The notes under the pieces were generated by a model that saw nothing but the letters and a program-made list of their open reading frames with translations, was not told where the DNA came from and did no database searches. Positions 44,098 through 52,319 of a stretch of 64,000 nt of DNA are shown here, one piece after another (within the stretch, counting starts at the first letter, position 1; each line of letters begins with the position of its first letter). A program made the translations under genes and the position numbers. Origin of the DNA: an uncultured Spirochaetaceae bacterium. Lineage in GTDB: Bacteria; Spirochaetota; Spirochaetia; Sphaerochaetales; Sphaerochaetaceae. The DNA lies in assembly GCA_944390725.1 (NCBI GenBank), contig CALXQU010000001.1:62001-126000 (forward strand), written 5' to 3'.

Positions 44098-45031
44098 TAT
44101 CCTCATCCTCCGTAAGGAGGACCGCCCTGATGCCATAGCGTTCCGCCAATTCCACAGCCTCTTCGCTGCCTGCAGCGAACATCGCCGTCGATAGCAGGTC
44201 AAGGAGGAGCCCGTCGGTACCGATCGCGGTAGCGGATAGGAGATCGGTCTCCGCAGGGTATCCCGTGCTCGAGGAGAGGATATGGTGATACGTCCTGCCA
44301 TCCTCGACGAAATAGCGCTGGTAGCCGCCGGAGGTGACGATGCCCAGGTCCTCGGCAGGCAGCCTGATGAAATAGGATCCGGACGGGCCTCCCGGCGTCT
44401 GTATGCCGATCATCCAGGGCCTGCCCTCCTTGCATCCCATGGCCACGAGGTTCCCGCCCAGGTTTATGAGGGCATCCTCCACCCCGCTTTCCTCCAGGTA
44501 TTCCCTGACGAGGTCAGACGCCCAGCCCTTCCCGGCTCCCCCGAGGTCAAGCGCCATCCCCCTGAGCGGAAGATATACCGTATGCGCATCATCATCGAAG
44601 CGGACCAGACGCCAGTCAAGGAGCGGCAGGACGGCGGCGATCTCCTCCTCTGACGGCAGCCGCTGGCTCTCCGTGCCGATGCCCCAGAGCGCCGAGAGCG
44701 GCCCGATGGCGGGATTGAACACGCCTCCTGTCTCATCTGCGAAGCTGACGGCGCGCCTGACCAGCTGATAGACATCATCGGGGACCTCGACAGGAGAGAT
44801 GCCCGCGTTCTCGTTGATCCTGTGGATGAAGGATCCCTCATCATAGCGCGAGATCTTCCTGTCGATTCCATAAAGGAGGCTGAATGCGCCTTCGAGGATA
44901 TCGCTGTCATCCGTCCCCTCCAGCTCGATATAGCATAGCGTCCCCAGTACGAAGCGGGAATCCGAGATGCTCTTCTCAGAGCATGACGCCAGCATCAGGC
45001 AGGCCATGGCGGCCAGGAGCAGCCTCCTCAT
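44075..45031 (-). CDS. apbE: FAD:protein FMN transferase (ApbE-type lipoprotein)
   Basis: The 318-residue lipoprotein attaches FMN to threonine residues of exported proteins such as Rnf/Nqr subunits. The lipobox is LASC with Cys17. ApbE motifs include DRKISRYDEGS, LDLGGAGKGWA, INLGGN and the late SATAIGTDGLLLD (the metal-binding T-D). It starts in the last bases of a MATE gene (ATGA overlap) and so is translationally coupled to it. Rnf or Nqr targets are not in the window. Confidence 0.9.
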   Translation of the reverse strand: MRRLLLAAMACLMLASCSEKSISDSRFVLGTLCYIELEGTDDSDILEGAFSLLYGIDRKISRYDEGSFIHRINENAGISPVEVPDDVYQLVRRAVSFADETGGVFNPAIGPLSALWGIGTESQRLPSEEEIAAVLPLLDWRLVRFDDDAHTVYLPLRGMALDLGGAGKGWASDLVREYLEESGVEDALINLGGNLVAMGCKEGRPWMIGIQTPGGPSGSYFIRLPAEDLGIVTSGGYQRYFVEDGRTYHHILSSSTGYPAETDLLSATAIGTDGLLLDLLSTAMFAAGSEEAVELAERYGIRAVLLTEDEDIIDTSRI

Positions 45032-46380
45032 GCAGCCCTCCCTTCCGTATCGATATGCTTCCGCTTGCAGTGGAAGTAATACGGCACCTCGAAAAGGAGC
45101 ATGAGCACCCAGCCGATCGCGCAGGCATATGCAATCGCATGTATCCCCATATGCGGCACGAGGATGAATGTGAAGAGGACGCGCATCGATGCCTGGATGA
45201 AGGTGGAGACGAGCGTCACGCTCATATTGCCCACGCCCCTGAAGAAGCCCTGGATGCAGTTGGTATAGGCCGGGAATATGTAGAGGAAGGCCATCACGGA
45301 GAGGTACAGCTCGCCTTCCGCGATGACATCGGCAGCGCCCTCGCCGCTTATGAAGAGCGTCATGATGCGCTCGCGGAAGATGAACACGGCAGCGCAGATG
45401 ATGGCGAAGTACATCGTCTCCAGCAGCAGCCCCCGGCGGAAGCCAGCGATCATCCTGCCGGTATTCCCCGCTCCCCTGTTCTGCGCGACGAATGTCGTGA
45501 CGCCATGGCTTATCTGCTGCTCCGGCACGAAGGCGAAGTCATCGATGCGCGTAACGGCATTGTAGGCAGCGATTGTCGCCACGCCGAGGGTATTGACAGC
45601 GCTCTGTATCAGGAGCTTGCCCACAGGCTGGCATGCCTGCTGGAGCGCCGTGACGGATCCGTATGACAGCGTCGTCTTCAGGAGGCTGCCATCTACCCTT
45701 ATGTCGCGCGGACGGAGGCTGAGCAGCGGCACCCTGGCATGGATATACGCGAAGCAGAGGAAGGCGGAGACCATCTCGGCAGCGACGGTGGTCACGGCCG
45801 AGCACATGATGCCGAAGCCCAGATAGCCGATGAGTAAGAGGTCAGATACGCAGTTGAGGATGGATGAGAACATCAGGAACTTCAGGGGAGTCTTCGAATC
45901 CCCTACGCTCTTGAGGGCCTGGGAGAGCGCATTGTAGAAATATGCGAAGGGAGCGCCTATGAATACGACCCTTATATACAGCGCCGTTATATCGATGATC
46001 GCGGATGGCACGTTCATCGCCCTCAGGAGCGGATATGCGAAGATGATGCCAAGGACCGCGATAGCTGTGGAGAAGACGGTGCCGGCCACGAGCAGCGTCG
46101 AGAGCTCGTTCCTCAGCTTATCGGTATCGCCGGCCCCGAAGAACGAGCTCATCAGCACCCCGGCTCCCATGCAGATCCCGGAGATGCCGAGGATGAGTAT
46201 GTTCATGATGGGGCCTGCCATGCCTGTGGCGGCAAGCGCATCGGTCCCGATGAAGCGTCCCGCTATCATGGAATCGACGGCATTGTAGGCAAGCTGGAAG
46301 AGGTTGCCCAGCACAAGCGGAATCGAATATGAGACAAGCTTCCTGAGGATGCTGCCCCGCGTCATATCCATCGTCGGCAT
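45028..46380 (-). CDS. MATE family efflux transporter (copy 3)
   Basis: This 450-residue protein has about 12 transmembrane helices with MATE-family sequence at the start (SIPLVLGNLFQLAYNAVDSMIAGRFIG) and in the second half (TFVAQNRGAGN). The first bases of apbE overlap its stop. TACAAT (TGC-TACAAT) ends 6 bases before the ATG with no Shine-Dalgarno, indicating a leaderless message. Substrate is unknown. Confidence 0.9.
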   Translation of the reverse strand: MPTMDMTRGSILRKLVSYSIPLVLGNLFQLAYNAVDSMIAGRFIGTDALAATGMAGPIMNILILGISGICMGAGVLMSSFFGAGDTDKLRNELSTLLVAGTVFSTAIAVLGIIFAYPLLRAMNVPSAIIDITALYIRVVFIGAPFAYFYNALSQALKSVGDSKTPLKFLMFSSILNCVSDLLLIGYLGFGIMCSAVTTVAAEMVSAFLCFAYIHARVPLLSLRPRDIRVDGSLLKTTLSYGSVTALQQACQPVGKLLIQSAVNTLGVATIAAYNAVTRIDDFAFVPEQQISHGVTTFVAQNRGAGNTGRMIAGFRRGLLLETMYFAIICAAVFIFRERIMTLFISGEGAADVIAEGELYLSVMAFLYIFPAYTNCIQGFFRGVGNMSVTLVSTFIQASMRVLFTFILVPHMGIHAIAYACAIGWVLMLLFEVPYYFHCKRKHIDTEGRAA

Positions 46381-46386
46381 GCGAGG

Positions 46387-46392
46387 ATTGTA
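46387..46392 (-). promoter_or_regulatory. -10 box TACAAT, leaderless-type
   Basis: TGC-TACAAT on the minus strand ends 6 bases before the ATG at 46380. Confidence 0.6.
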
Positions 46393-46436
46393 GCACCGCT
46401 GGAAGCCTTTTCCTACCCAGCCGCGGAGTAATCTGC

Positions 46437-46442
46437 TATAGT
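46437..46442 (+). promoter_or_regulatory. -10 box TATAGT, leaderless-type
   Basis: TGC-TATAGT (an extended -10) ends 6 bases before ATG 46449. Confidence 0.6.
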
Positions 46443-46448
46443 CTGCTT

Positions 46449-47255
46449 ATGGCATCCATCATTTTCACTGACATAGACGGAACGCTCCTCCATGATGACC
46501 TGACATTGGGCAGCAGGACCTTCGAGGCGCTCAGGAAGGCAGATGAGAAGGGGATCATCATAGGCCTCTCCTCCGGACGCTATCTCGCAAGCCTCTTCAA
46601 TATAGAGAGGATGCTGCCCTGCAAGGTGATGAAGATAGCGGTCAACGGCGCGCTTATAGAATACAACGGCAGCTTCCTCCAGGACATACGCATCAGCGAT
46701 AAGGCCTACAGGATGTGCGCTTCGTTCCTCAGGGGCAGATGCTCCTCGCTGATGGGCTTCACCTCGCGCCGCTACGCGATCGACGCCGATGACGAATGGT
46801 TCGCCATCCAGGCCGCGATGATGAAGCAGGAGGGCGTGAGGATGGATATAACGGATCCGGACGCGATAGAGATGGCAATCGGCGAGCGTCCATGCAAGCT
46901 GCTTGCCAAGGACAGGGATGCGGAGAAGCTGGTGCGGTTCGGGAAGGAGCTGAAGGAGATGCTCGGCGATGAGGCTGACGTGGTCTCCTCTTCCACGATG
47001 ACGCTGGAGGTCCTTCCCCATGGCGTGAACAAGGGGAAGGCGATCGCCGCGATCTCCGAGAAGCTATCCATCCCGCTTTCCGATATGGTCGCATTCGGCG
47101 ACTGGGATAATGACATAGGCATGCTCAGGACTGCAGGCACAGGCATCTGCATGGCGAACGGCTCCGAGGCGGCAAAGGCAGCCGCGGACTTCGTCACGCT
47201 CTCGAACAACGAGGACGGCATTGCCTATGCGCTGGAGAAGCTGGGCATAATCTGA
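46449..47255 (+). CDS. HAD-superfamily phosphatase, Cof type
   Basis: The 268-residue HAD-IIB hydrolase dephosphorylates small sugar phosphates or similar compounds. DIDGTLL (residues 8-14) contains the nucleophile aspartate, SSGR is motif II, GVNKGKAI carries the lysine and AFGDWDNDIGML the metal aspartates. Family-typical length. It is followed after 13 bases by a flavin-type oxidase gene with its own ribosome site. Its start has no Shine-Dalgarno but an extended -10 exactly 6 bases upstream. Confidence 0.88.
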   Translation: MASIIFTDIDGTLLHDDLTLGSRTFEALRKADEKGIIIGLSSGRYLASLFNIERMLPCKVMKIAVNGALIEYNGSFLQDIRISDKAYRMCASFLRGRCSSLMGFTSRRYAIDADDEWFAIQAAMMKQEGVRMDITDPDAIEMAIGERPCKLLAKDRDAEKLVRFGKELKEMLGDEADVVSSSTMTLEVLPHGVNKGKAIAAISEKLSIPLSDMVAFGDWDNDIGMLRTAGTGICMANGSEAAKAAADFVTLSNNEDGIAYALEKLGII

Positions 47256-47268
47256 TCAGGAGGTCCAT

Positions 47269-47670
47269 ATGAAGACGATGGAAGATGCTGCTGCATTCCT
47301 GAAGGAAGCAGGGACATACTACCTGGCGACGGATGAGGGCGGACAGCCCAGGGTACGGCCATTCGGCACCGCGAATATCTTCGAAGGGAAGCTCTACATC
47401 CAGACAGGGAAGCGGAAGCCTGTCTCGAAGCAGATGCATGCGAACCCACGCATCGAGATCTGCGCCTTCAAGGACGGCACATGGCTGCGCATCGCCGCGA
47501 AGGCTGTCGAGGATGACCGGAGGGAAGCGAGGAAGAGCATGCTGGACGCCTATCCTGAGCTGAGGGCAATGTATGATGAGGATGACGGCAACACGGAGGT
47601 GTTCTGCCTGGAAGATGCGGAAGCAGTCTTCTCCTCATTCACCGCGCCTGAGGAGAGGATAGCGTTCTGA
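47269..47670 (+). CDS. pyridoxamine 5'-phosphate oxidase-like flavoprotein
   Basis: This 133-residue protein has the split-barrel flavin-binding fold seen in the PNPOx-like family: YYLATDEGGQPRVRPFG at the start, then KPVSKQMHANPRIEIC. Such short members bind FMN or F420 and act as small reductases. It cannot be assigned as true PdxH because the C-terminal PLP-binding part is missing. GGAGG lies 5 bases before the ATG. Confidence 0.78.
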   Translation: MKTMEDAAAFLKEAGTYYLATDEGGQPRVRPFGTANIFEGKLYIQTGKRKPVSKQMHANPRIEICAFKDGTWLRIAAKAVEDDRREARKSMLDAYPELRAMYDEDDGNTEVFCLEDAEAVFSSFTAPEERIAF

Positions 47671-47673
47671 GGC

Positions 47674-48210
47674 TCAGAGCTGGAGGAACCTGCGGATCTC
47701 CTCCTCATCCCCGGAGACGATGATATCCTTGCCGGAGACCTGGAGGTCCCTAATCCTCCTATCCAGCAGCTCCTGGCTATCGATGAAGATGCCATCGGAA
47801 AGGTCCACTGCGGCCTTCCGCACGCATGAGAGGAAGCCGACCGTATCGACAGCTGCGCTGCCGGATGGATTACGGGAGAGGATGGATGAGGAGATGATGG
47901 CCGCATCGGCATCGATGCCCTCGGCGGCACTCCAGCACACGCCATCGGAAAGCGAATACGGAGCCGCGTTCCTCGCATAGAGGTCGCCATCGACCGCGAT
48001 GGGCGTCGGGAGGTCGGACAGGAGGCCCTCTGCTATTCCCGAGCCCTCAAGCTCCTTCCTGATCCCATCCCCCAGCCTATCCCTGGATGTCCTGATGATA
48101 TGGAAGAAATCCCTTCCACGCCATCTGAGGCCGCTGCCGGCATAGCACATGCGGTAGGCATCCCCTTCCCTTGCGAAGACTGCCTGGATATCTGAAAAGA
48201 CAAGTACCAT
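47674..48210 (-). CDS. uncharacterised protein
   Basis: This 178-residue, soluble, acidic protein has no signal peptide. Its opening (MVLVFSDIQAVF) and the mixed helix/strand pattern do not match a family I know. The gene is convergent with the flavin-protein gene (3-base gap) and divergent from another unknown ORF. TAGACT, preceded by TGC, ends 6 bases before the ATG. Confidence 0.5.
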   Translation of the reverse strand: MVLVFSDIQAVFAREGDAYRMCYAGSGLRWRGRDFFHIIRTSRDRLGDGIRKELEGSGIAEGLLSDLPTPIAVDGDLYARNAAPYSLSDGVCWSAAEGIDADAAIISSSILSRNPSGSAAVDTVGFLSCVRKAAVDLSDGIFIDSQELLDRRIRDLQVSGKDIIVSGDEEEIRRFLQL

Positions 48211-48216
48211 GGCAAG

Positions 48217-48222
48217 AGTCTA
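48217..48222 (-). promoter_or_regulatory. -10-like box TAGACT, leaderless-type
   Basis: TGC-TAGACT on the minus strand ends 6 bases before the ATG at 48210. Confidence 0.5.
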
Positions 48223-48276
48223 GCATCTGCCGGCAAGCCCCTGCAACAGCGGGCTGGATTCATTCCCCCTTCCTGC

Positions 48277-48282
48277 TATAAT
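48277..48282 (+). promoter_or_regulatory. -10 box TATAAT, leaderless-type
   Basis: TGC-TATAAT (extended -10) ends 6 bases before ATG 48289; no ribosome site lies between. Confidence 0.65.
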
Positions 48283-48288
48283 CATGGC

Positions 48289-48702
48289 ATGAACACGAAA
48301 GGCGCAGCCTGGGTCGGCAAGGCAGAGATAGAGAGGATATCGCTACATACGCTGGAATTCAGGTCACAGTCAAGGCATAGCGTATTCTTCACGCTCGGAG
48401 AGGAGGGCATGCTCTCCCTCAGGCTTGAAAGCGATGCGGATGCCGCATTCGCGCTCATCCACACGGAAAGCGACTACATCATCTTCCATCCCGGCAGGAC
48501 CATCTCATCATTCAAGGGGATGAGGACCGAGGCAGCAGCAGGTCCCGGCAGCTCCCTGAAGGCTGAGAAGAAAGGCAGCGAAATCACCTTCACCGGAGAT
48601 GATGGATACACCTTCAAGGCCTCATATAGCGGCTTCCTTGCCTCAGCCTCGATAGGGATCGTGACAGAAGGCGAAGGCCATGTGAAGCTTGAGGTATTCT
48701 GA
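48289..48702 (+). CDS. uncharacterised protein, probable beta sandwich
   Basis: The 137-residue protein has no signal or membrane segment and appears rich in beta strands (HSVFFTLGEEGMLSLRLE). No family is recognised. Its stop at 48702 touches the start of a higB fragment, so the original end of one of the two genes may have been altered by the event that truncated higB. Divergent from the 178-residue unknown gene. Confidence 0.45.
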   Translation: MNTKGAAWVGKAEIERISLHTLEFRSQSRHSVFFTLGEEGMLSLRLESDADAAFALIHTESDYIIFHPGRTISSFKGMRTEAAAGPGSSLKAEKKGSEITFTGDDGYTFKASYSGFLASASIGIVTEGEGHVKLEVF

Positions 48703-48703
48703 G

Positions 48704-48851
48704 CGAATTCCGCGGAAGGCGCTGAGAAGGCTCATTGGCCTCAATAATGCAAAGAGAATCAGTGACCTGCGCATACCTCCCAGCAACAGGCTTGAGCAGC
48801 TTGAAGGAAGGCGATGCTTATGGCGCCGAGTTCACGGATTATCATCAGGAG
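48704..48851 (+). pseudogene. higB: higB toxin remnant
   Basis: The reading from 48704 (RIPRKALRRLIGLNNAKRIS, then DLRIPPSNRLEQLEG) is the middle part of a HigB (RelE-type) mRNA-interferase. The expected N-terminal quarter is missing. At about 48806-48812 the reading shifts by one base and resumes in another frame as GDAYGAEFTDYHQEG, the end of HigB. The segment that normally holds the central strands and catalytic basic residues (SIRINxxWRICF type) is deleted. The toxin is therefore dead while the downstream antitoxin is complete. Confidence 0.75.
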
Positions 48852-48859
48852 GGAAGTAT

Positions 48860-49159
48860 ATGGATACATATGAGATCAGCCTGGGGTCATTCGGCGATTA
48901 CCTGAAAGAGGACTGGATGGAGCCGCTCGGCCTTTCCGCATACAGGCTTGCCCATGATCTCGGGATTTCCCCAGCAGCACTTGGGAAGATCCTCAATGGG
49001 AAGAACAGGATGTCTGACGATGTATGCTGGAGGCTTGCAAGGTACTTCGGGATGAGCCTGAACTTCTTCGTGGGGGTGCAGGCGGAATATGAGCTGCGGA
49101 ACAGGAGCAAGGCATTCGCAGAGGAAACAAAGGATCTCCCCATATACAGCTGGCATTGA
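48860..49159 (+). CDS. higA: HigA-type antitoxin (XRE family)
   Basis: This 99-residue protein has a helix-turn-helix of the HigA/VapI group: GLSAYRLAHDLGISPAALGK followed by ILNGKNRMSDDVCWRLARYFGMS, with family-typical length. It would bind its own promoter and neutralise HigB. Start is ATG 48860 with AGGAGG 6 bases upstream; the longer frame is the toxin remnant. It survives beside a dead toxin, so it may be retained as a regulator or to protect against a homologous toxin. Confidence 0.85.
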   Translation: MDTYEISLGSFGDYLKEDWMEPLGLSAYRLAHDLGISPAALGKILNGKNRMSDDVCWRLARYFGMSLNFFVGVQAEYELRNRSKAFAEETKDLPIYSWH

Positions 49160-49285
49160 TGGAGGGCATGGCGCTGAGAAGGGACTCTCAAGGATATCCA
49201 GGGCATCTGCAAGCAATTCCATATAGCCATGCGATATCGAGAAGCGGCATTTGACTTCGGACGGGAAGCTGGCGATAATAAGCAT

Positions 49286-49380
49286 GTAAAGAGGCACTGC
49301 CGATAGACGGCTGACCTCGCAATCGTGAACTTAAGGACCGTCCTTGATCGCTACATCAGAAAGGGCGGCCTTACTTTTTC
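49286..49380 (+). ncRNA. candidate antitoxin RNA of a type I pair
   Basis: TTGACT (49251-49256) and GATAAT (49274-49279) are spaced by exactly 17 bases, predicting a start near 49286. An 11-bp stem with one bulge (49332-49343 with 49363-49373) is followed by CTTTTTC, giving a transcript of about 95 bases. It is antisense to the 3' end of the hydrophobic peptide gene and its 3' untranslated region, the geometry of TxpA/RatA-type pairs. Confidence 0.6.
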
Positions 49381-49442
49381 AGAACGACAATCACCAGGCC
49401 GATGATGGATATCACCAGCGACAGCAATTCAAAGTCCGTCAT
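49371..49442 (-). CDS. small hydrophobic peptide, holin-like type I toxin candidate
   Basis: The 23-residue peptide reads MTDFELLSLVISIIGLVIVV then LKK: a short charged head, one membrane helix (about residues 6-21) and a basic tail. The pattern fits the holin-like toxin group (Hol_Tox-like, with TxpA-type relatives), which insert in the membrane when not repressed by an antisense RNA. AGGAGG lies 8 bases before the ATG, and UGCCUCC at 49478-49484 can pair with it, so the mRNA can fold to hide its own ribosome site. TATAAT at 49550-49555 (minus) gives a 100-base leader. Confidence 0.7.
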   Translation of the reverse strand: MTDFELLSLVISIIGLVIVVLKK

Positions 49443-49560
49443 AAGCGTTACCTCCTTTTCCATCCGAAGACAAATCCGGAGGCATCCCCCTCTATCCCCA
49501 GGCGAGGCGAGGAGGCCAGCCACCTACCATCAATGGCAGTGCCATGGCCATTATACAGGC
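49443..49560 (-). promoter_or_regulatory. promoter and structured leader of the small toxin gene
   Basis: TATAAT occupies 49555-49550 on the minus strand with a poor -35 (TCCACA) 17 bases upstream. The leader holds anti-Shine-Dalgarno sequence (UGCCUCC, 49484-49478) able to pair over 7 bases with the ribosome site (49455-49449). Confidence 0.5.
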
Positions 49561-49928
49561 ATCCTGAGACGATGTGGAGGAATCAGGATCTGCGCTTCAC
49601 AGCCTTCCCATCCTATCTCCGGAAGGGCGTCGGAAACGAAACACCCGCAAGTACAGCTGGGCAAGGGCCGATTGGAGGAAGGCAATCTTAGACGGGCATC
49701 GGCCTTTCCCAGCCTGTCTGCGCATGCACACTGCAGCATGTATGCATCCATCCAGGACGGACGCCGACGGGGTGCAAAGCGTTACCGCAAATACTACCAG
49801 ATGGAAGCCCTTGCGAAGACGTCCAGTCTTGTCCTCTGCCTCTGATGCGTTCTAATATAGGACAGCAAAGCCTTTAATGGCAGTGCATATTTCTGAATCC
49901 CCTTTGGAAGGGATTGAAGGAGAAACGA
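49561..49928. other. intergenic region before glnS
   Basis: Nothing gene-like is seen in the first 260 bases on either strand. TTGTCC (49829-49834) and TAATAT (49853-49858), spaced 18, form a promoter for glnS. AATCCC (49897-49902) and GGGATT (49910-49915) form a short hairpin just before the ribosome site. Confidence 0.45.
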
Positions 49929-51620
49929 ATGGAAGAGAACGAGAACAAGCCTCTGAACTTCATCGAGAAGATCATCGAAGACGACCTGAAGGCAGGCAGG
50001 GTGCCGGACAACACCATAGTCACCCGCTTCCCTCCCGAACCGAATGGATACCTCCATATCGGGCACATCAAGTCCATCTGCCTCAACTTCGGGCTGGCTG
50101 CGAAATACGGTGGAAGATGCCATCTCAGGCTTGATGATACCAATCCGGCCAAGGAGGATATGGAATACATAGACTCCATCAAGAGCGATATCCACTGGCT
50201 CGGATTCGACTGGGGAAAGTATGAGTTCTATGCTTCCGATTACTATGACAGGCTCTTCGAGATCGCTGTCAGGCTGATAAAGGAAGGCAAGGCATACGTC
50301 GACTCGCTCACTCCCGAGCAGATGAAGGAATACAGGGGTACGCTCACCGAGCCCGGGAAGAACTCTCCTGACAGGGACAGGCCCATCGAGGAGAACCTCG
50401 ACCTCTTCATGAGGATGAGGAACGGCGAGTTCCCGGAAGGCAGCTACACGCTCCGTGCCAAGATAGATATGGCCAGCCCCAACATCAACATGAGGGACCC
50501 CGCGCTGTACAGGATAAAGTATGCAGAGCATCCGCGGACCGGGAATAAGTGGTGCATATACCCGATGTATGACTTCACCCACCCCATCTCCGATGCGATC
50601 GAGGGAATCACCCACTCGATCTGCACGCTTGAGTTCGAGGACCACAGGCCGGCATATGACTGGGCCACGGGCATAGACGGCATCGACCATGCACCGCATC
50701 AGTATGAGTTCGCCAGGCTGAACATCGAATACCTGCTCATGAGCAAGAGGAAGCTCCTCTACCTCGTGAACAACGGATTCGTCGACGGCTGGGATGACCC
50801 GAGGATGCCGACCATCGCGGGAATCAGGCGCAGGGGCTATTCCCCTGAGGCGATGAGGGATTTCGTGCAGAGGGTCGGAGTGGCCAAGGTCGAATCGGTA
50901 GTCGACTACGCGCTGATGGAGTTCTGCGTCAGGGAGGACCTCAACAGGAGGGCCAAGAGGCTGATGGCGGTGCTTGACCCACTCAAGGTCATCATCGACA
51001 ACTACCCGGAAGGGAAAGCCGAGTACTTCGATGCGGAGAACAACCCCGAAGATCCGTCGGCGGGAACGCATAAGGTCGCATTCACGCGCGAGCTCTACAT
51101 AGAGCGCGAGGATTTCATGGAAGTGCCGGTGAAAGGATACCACAGGCTCTATCCGGGAAATGAGATAAGGCTCAAGCATGCCTACTACATCACGGCAGTC
51201 TCCGTAGACAAGGATGCCGATGGCCGCATAACCGCCGTGCACTGCACATACGACCCTGAATCAAGGGGCGGCACGACAGCTGACGGCAGGAAGGTCAGGG
51301 GCACGAGCCACTGGGTGAGCGCCGGCCACAGCGTGAAGGCCGAGATAAGGCAGTATGACAAGCTCTTCAAAGCAGCGGATCCCGGCGCGGCTACAGGCAA
51401 CTACCTTGACGATATCAATCCCGATTCGCTTATCGTGATAAAGGATGCACTCGTCGAGGAGGAGGCAAGGAGCGCGAAGCCCGGCGATTACCTGCAGTTC
51501 ATCCGCAATGGATACTATATGGCAGACAGCCATGATTCATCGGAGGACCACCTCGTCTTCAACAGGACCGTCACGCTGAAGGATTCCTGGTCGAAGATGA
51601 AGCAGAAGATGGGACTCTAG
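49929..51620 (+). CDS. glnS: glutaminyl-tRNA synthetase
   Basis: This 563-residue class Ib synthetase charges tRNA-Gln directly. RFPPEPNGYLHIGHIKSICL (about residues 36-55) includes the HIGH motif, followed by RLDDTNPAKEDMEYIDSIK; the KMSKS variant is LLMSKRKL. The C-terminal anticodon-binding beta barrels are complete. Direct charging is the minority route in bacteria, so this gene may have been acquired. ATG 49929 has AGGAG 6 bases upstream; the TTG at 49914 would overlap that site. The end overlaps the YhhN gene by 4 bases. Confidence 0.96.
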   Translation: MEENENKPLNFIEKIIEDDLKAGRVPDNTIVTRFPPEPNGYLHIGHIKSICLNFGLAAKYGGRCHLRLDDTNPAKEDMEYIDSIKSDIHWLGFDWGKYEFYASDYYDRLFEIAVRLIKEGKAYVDSLTPEQMKEYRGTLTEPGKNSPDRDRPIEENLDLFMRMRNGEFPEGSYTLRAKIDMASPNINMRDPALYRIKYAEHPRTGNKWCIYPMYDFTHPISDAIEGITHSICTLEFEDHRPAYDWATGIDGIDHAPHQYEFARLNIEYLLMSKRKLLYLVNNGFVDGWDDPRMPTIAGIRRRGYSPEAMRDFVQRVGVAKVESVVDYALMEFCVREDLNRRAKRLMAVLDPLKVIIDNYPEGKAEYFDAENNPEDPSAGTHKVAFTRELYIEREDFMEVPVKGYHRLYPGNEIRLKHAYYITAVSVDKDADGRITAVHCTYDPESRGGTTADGRKVRGTSHWVSAGHSVKAEIRQYDKLFKAADPGAATGNYLDDINPDSLIVIKDALVEEEARSAKPGDYLQFIRNGYYMADSHDSSEDHLVFNRTVTLKDSWSKMKQKMGL

Positions 51621-52270
51621 GAATTGACGAGGAGCACAGAGGCGGCAAGGAAGAGATTGGCGGCGATATACGTCCACATGATCTCGAAATCCGATGTCGA
51701 CCTGTGCTTCACTATATTGTAGGCGATCCTGGAATCCGAATAGCCGAAGAAGATGACGCCGACGAGGGCTACGATCCCGTAAAGCGGGTCATAGCTGGAG
51801 AATGAGGCGACCACGCCGGAGAAGAGGACCCAGATCGCCGCGCCATACAGGGCGAACGTCCAGGCTGCATCAGGCCCCTTCCTGATTACCTTGGCCATAT
51901 AGGCCGCGAAAGGCACGGCGGCTATGGCGATGCCTGCGATGAGGAAAGGCAGGGAGAACGACCTCCTGACGAAATACGCGACATAGCACATATGGCCTGC
52001 CATGAAGGAGACAGCGCCGATGATGAAGGATGCCGGCCTGTCCTTCGGTATCAGGAGGATGTCGCCGGCTGTATACAGCACGGCGGCTGCGGCTATCAGC
52101 CAGGGCTCGGAGATCCTGATGCCGAATGCGGATGCGGAAGCGAACATGGTCCCGTAGAGCATAGGCATGAGGAACGGCTTCGTGAGATTGCCGACAGCAT
52201 CATCTGCTGCATATCTGGACCAGAGATGCACCGATATGATGGCTACGCTGGCAACGGCAAGTACGATCAT
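51617..52270 (-). CDS. YhhN-family membrane protein (lysoplasmalogenase-like)
   Basis: This 217-residue protein has about eight transmembrane helices. The pattern SRYAADDAVGNLTKPFLMPML and LYTAGDILLI fits the YhhN/TMEM86 family, whose characterised members hydrolyse the vinyl-ether bond of lysoplasmalogen. The start is ATG 52270; the longer frame to 52441 adds a non-hydrophobic stretch that runs into the divergent gene. TGC-TATAAT ends 6 bases upstream with no Shine-Dalgarno. Confidence 0.75.
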   Translation of the reverse strand: MIVLAVASVAIISVHLWSRYAADDAVGNLTKPFLMPMLYGTMFASASAFGIRISEPWLIAAAAVLYTAGDILLIPKDRPASFIIGAVSFMAGHMCYVAYFVRRSFSLPFLIAGIAIAAVPFAAYMAKVIRKGPDAAWTFALYGAAIWVLFSGVVASFSSYDPLYGIVALVGVIFFGYSDSRIAYNIVKHRSTSDFEIMWTYIAANLFLAASVLLVNS

Positions 52271-52276
52271 AGCGAT

Positions 52277-52282
52277 ATTATA
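52277..52282 (-). promoter_or_regulatory. -10 box TATAAT, leaderless-type
   Basis: TGC-TATAAT on the minus strand ends 6 bases before the ATG at 52270. Confidence 0.65.
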
Positions 52283-52306
52283 GCAGACGAAAGCACGGGA
52301 TCCGGT

Positions 52307-52312
52307 TATATT
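52307..52312 (+). promoter_or_regulatory. -10 box TATATT, leaderless-type
   Basis: TATATT ends 7 bases before ATG 52320, back to back with the YhhN promoter. Confidence 0.5.
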
Positions 52313-52319
52313 GCAGGAT

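Noticed and set aside
48689-49159. a single 156-residue protein starting at 48689
   Set aside because: Its first 57 residues are a HigB remnant in the antitoxin frame by chance; the ribosome site and homology place the HigA start at 48860.
49344-49845. long plus-strand ORFs across the toxin region
   Set aside because: No ribosome sites and no family resemblance; they are frame shadows of a non-coding stretch holding RNA elements.
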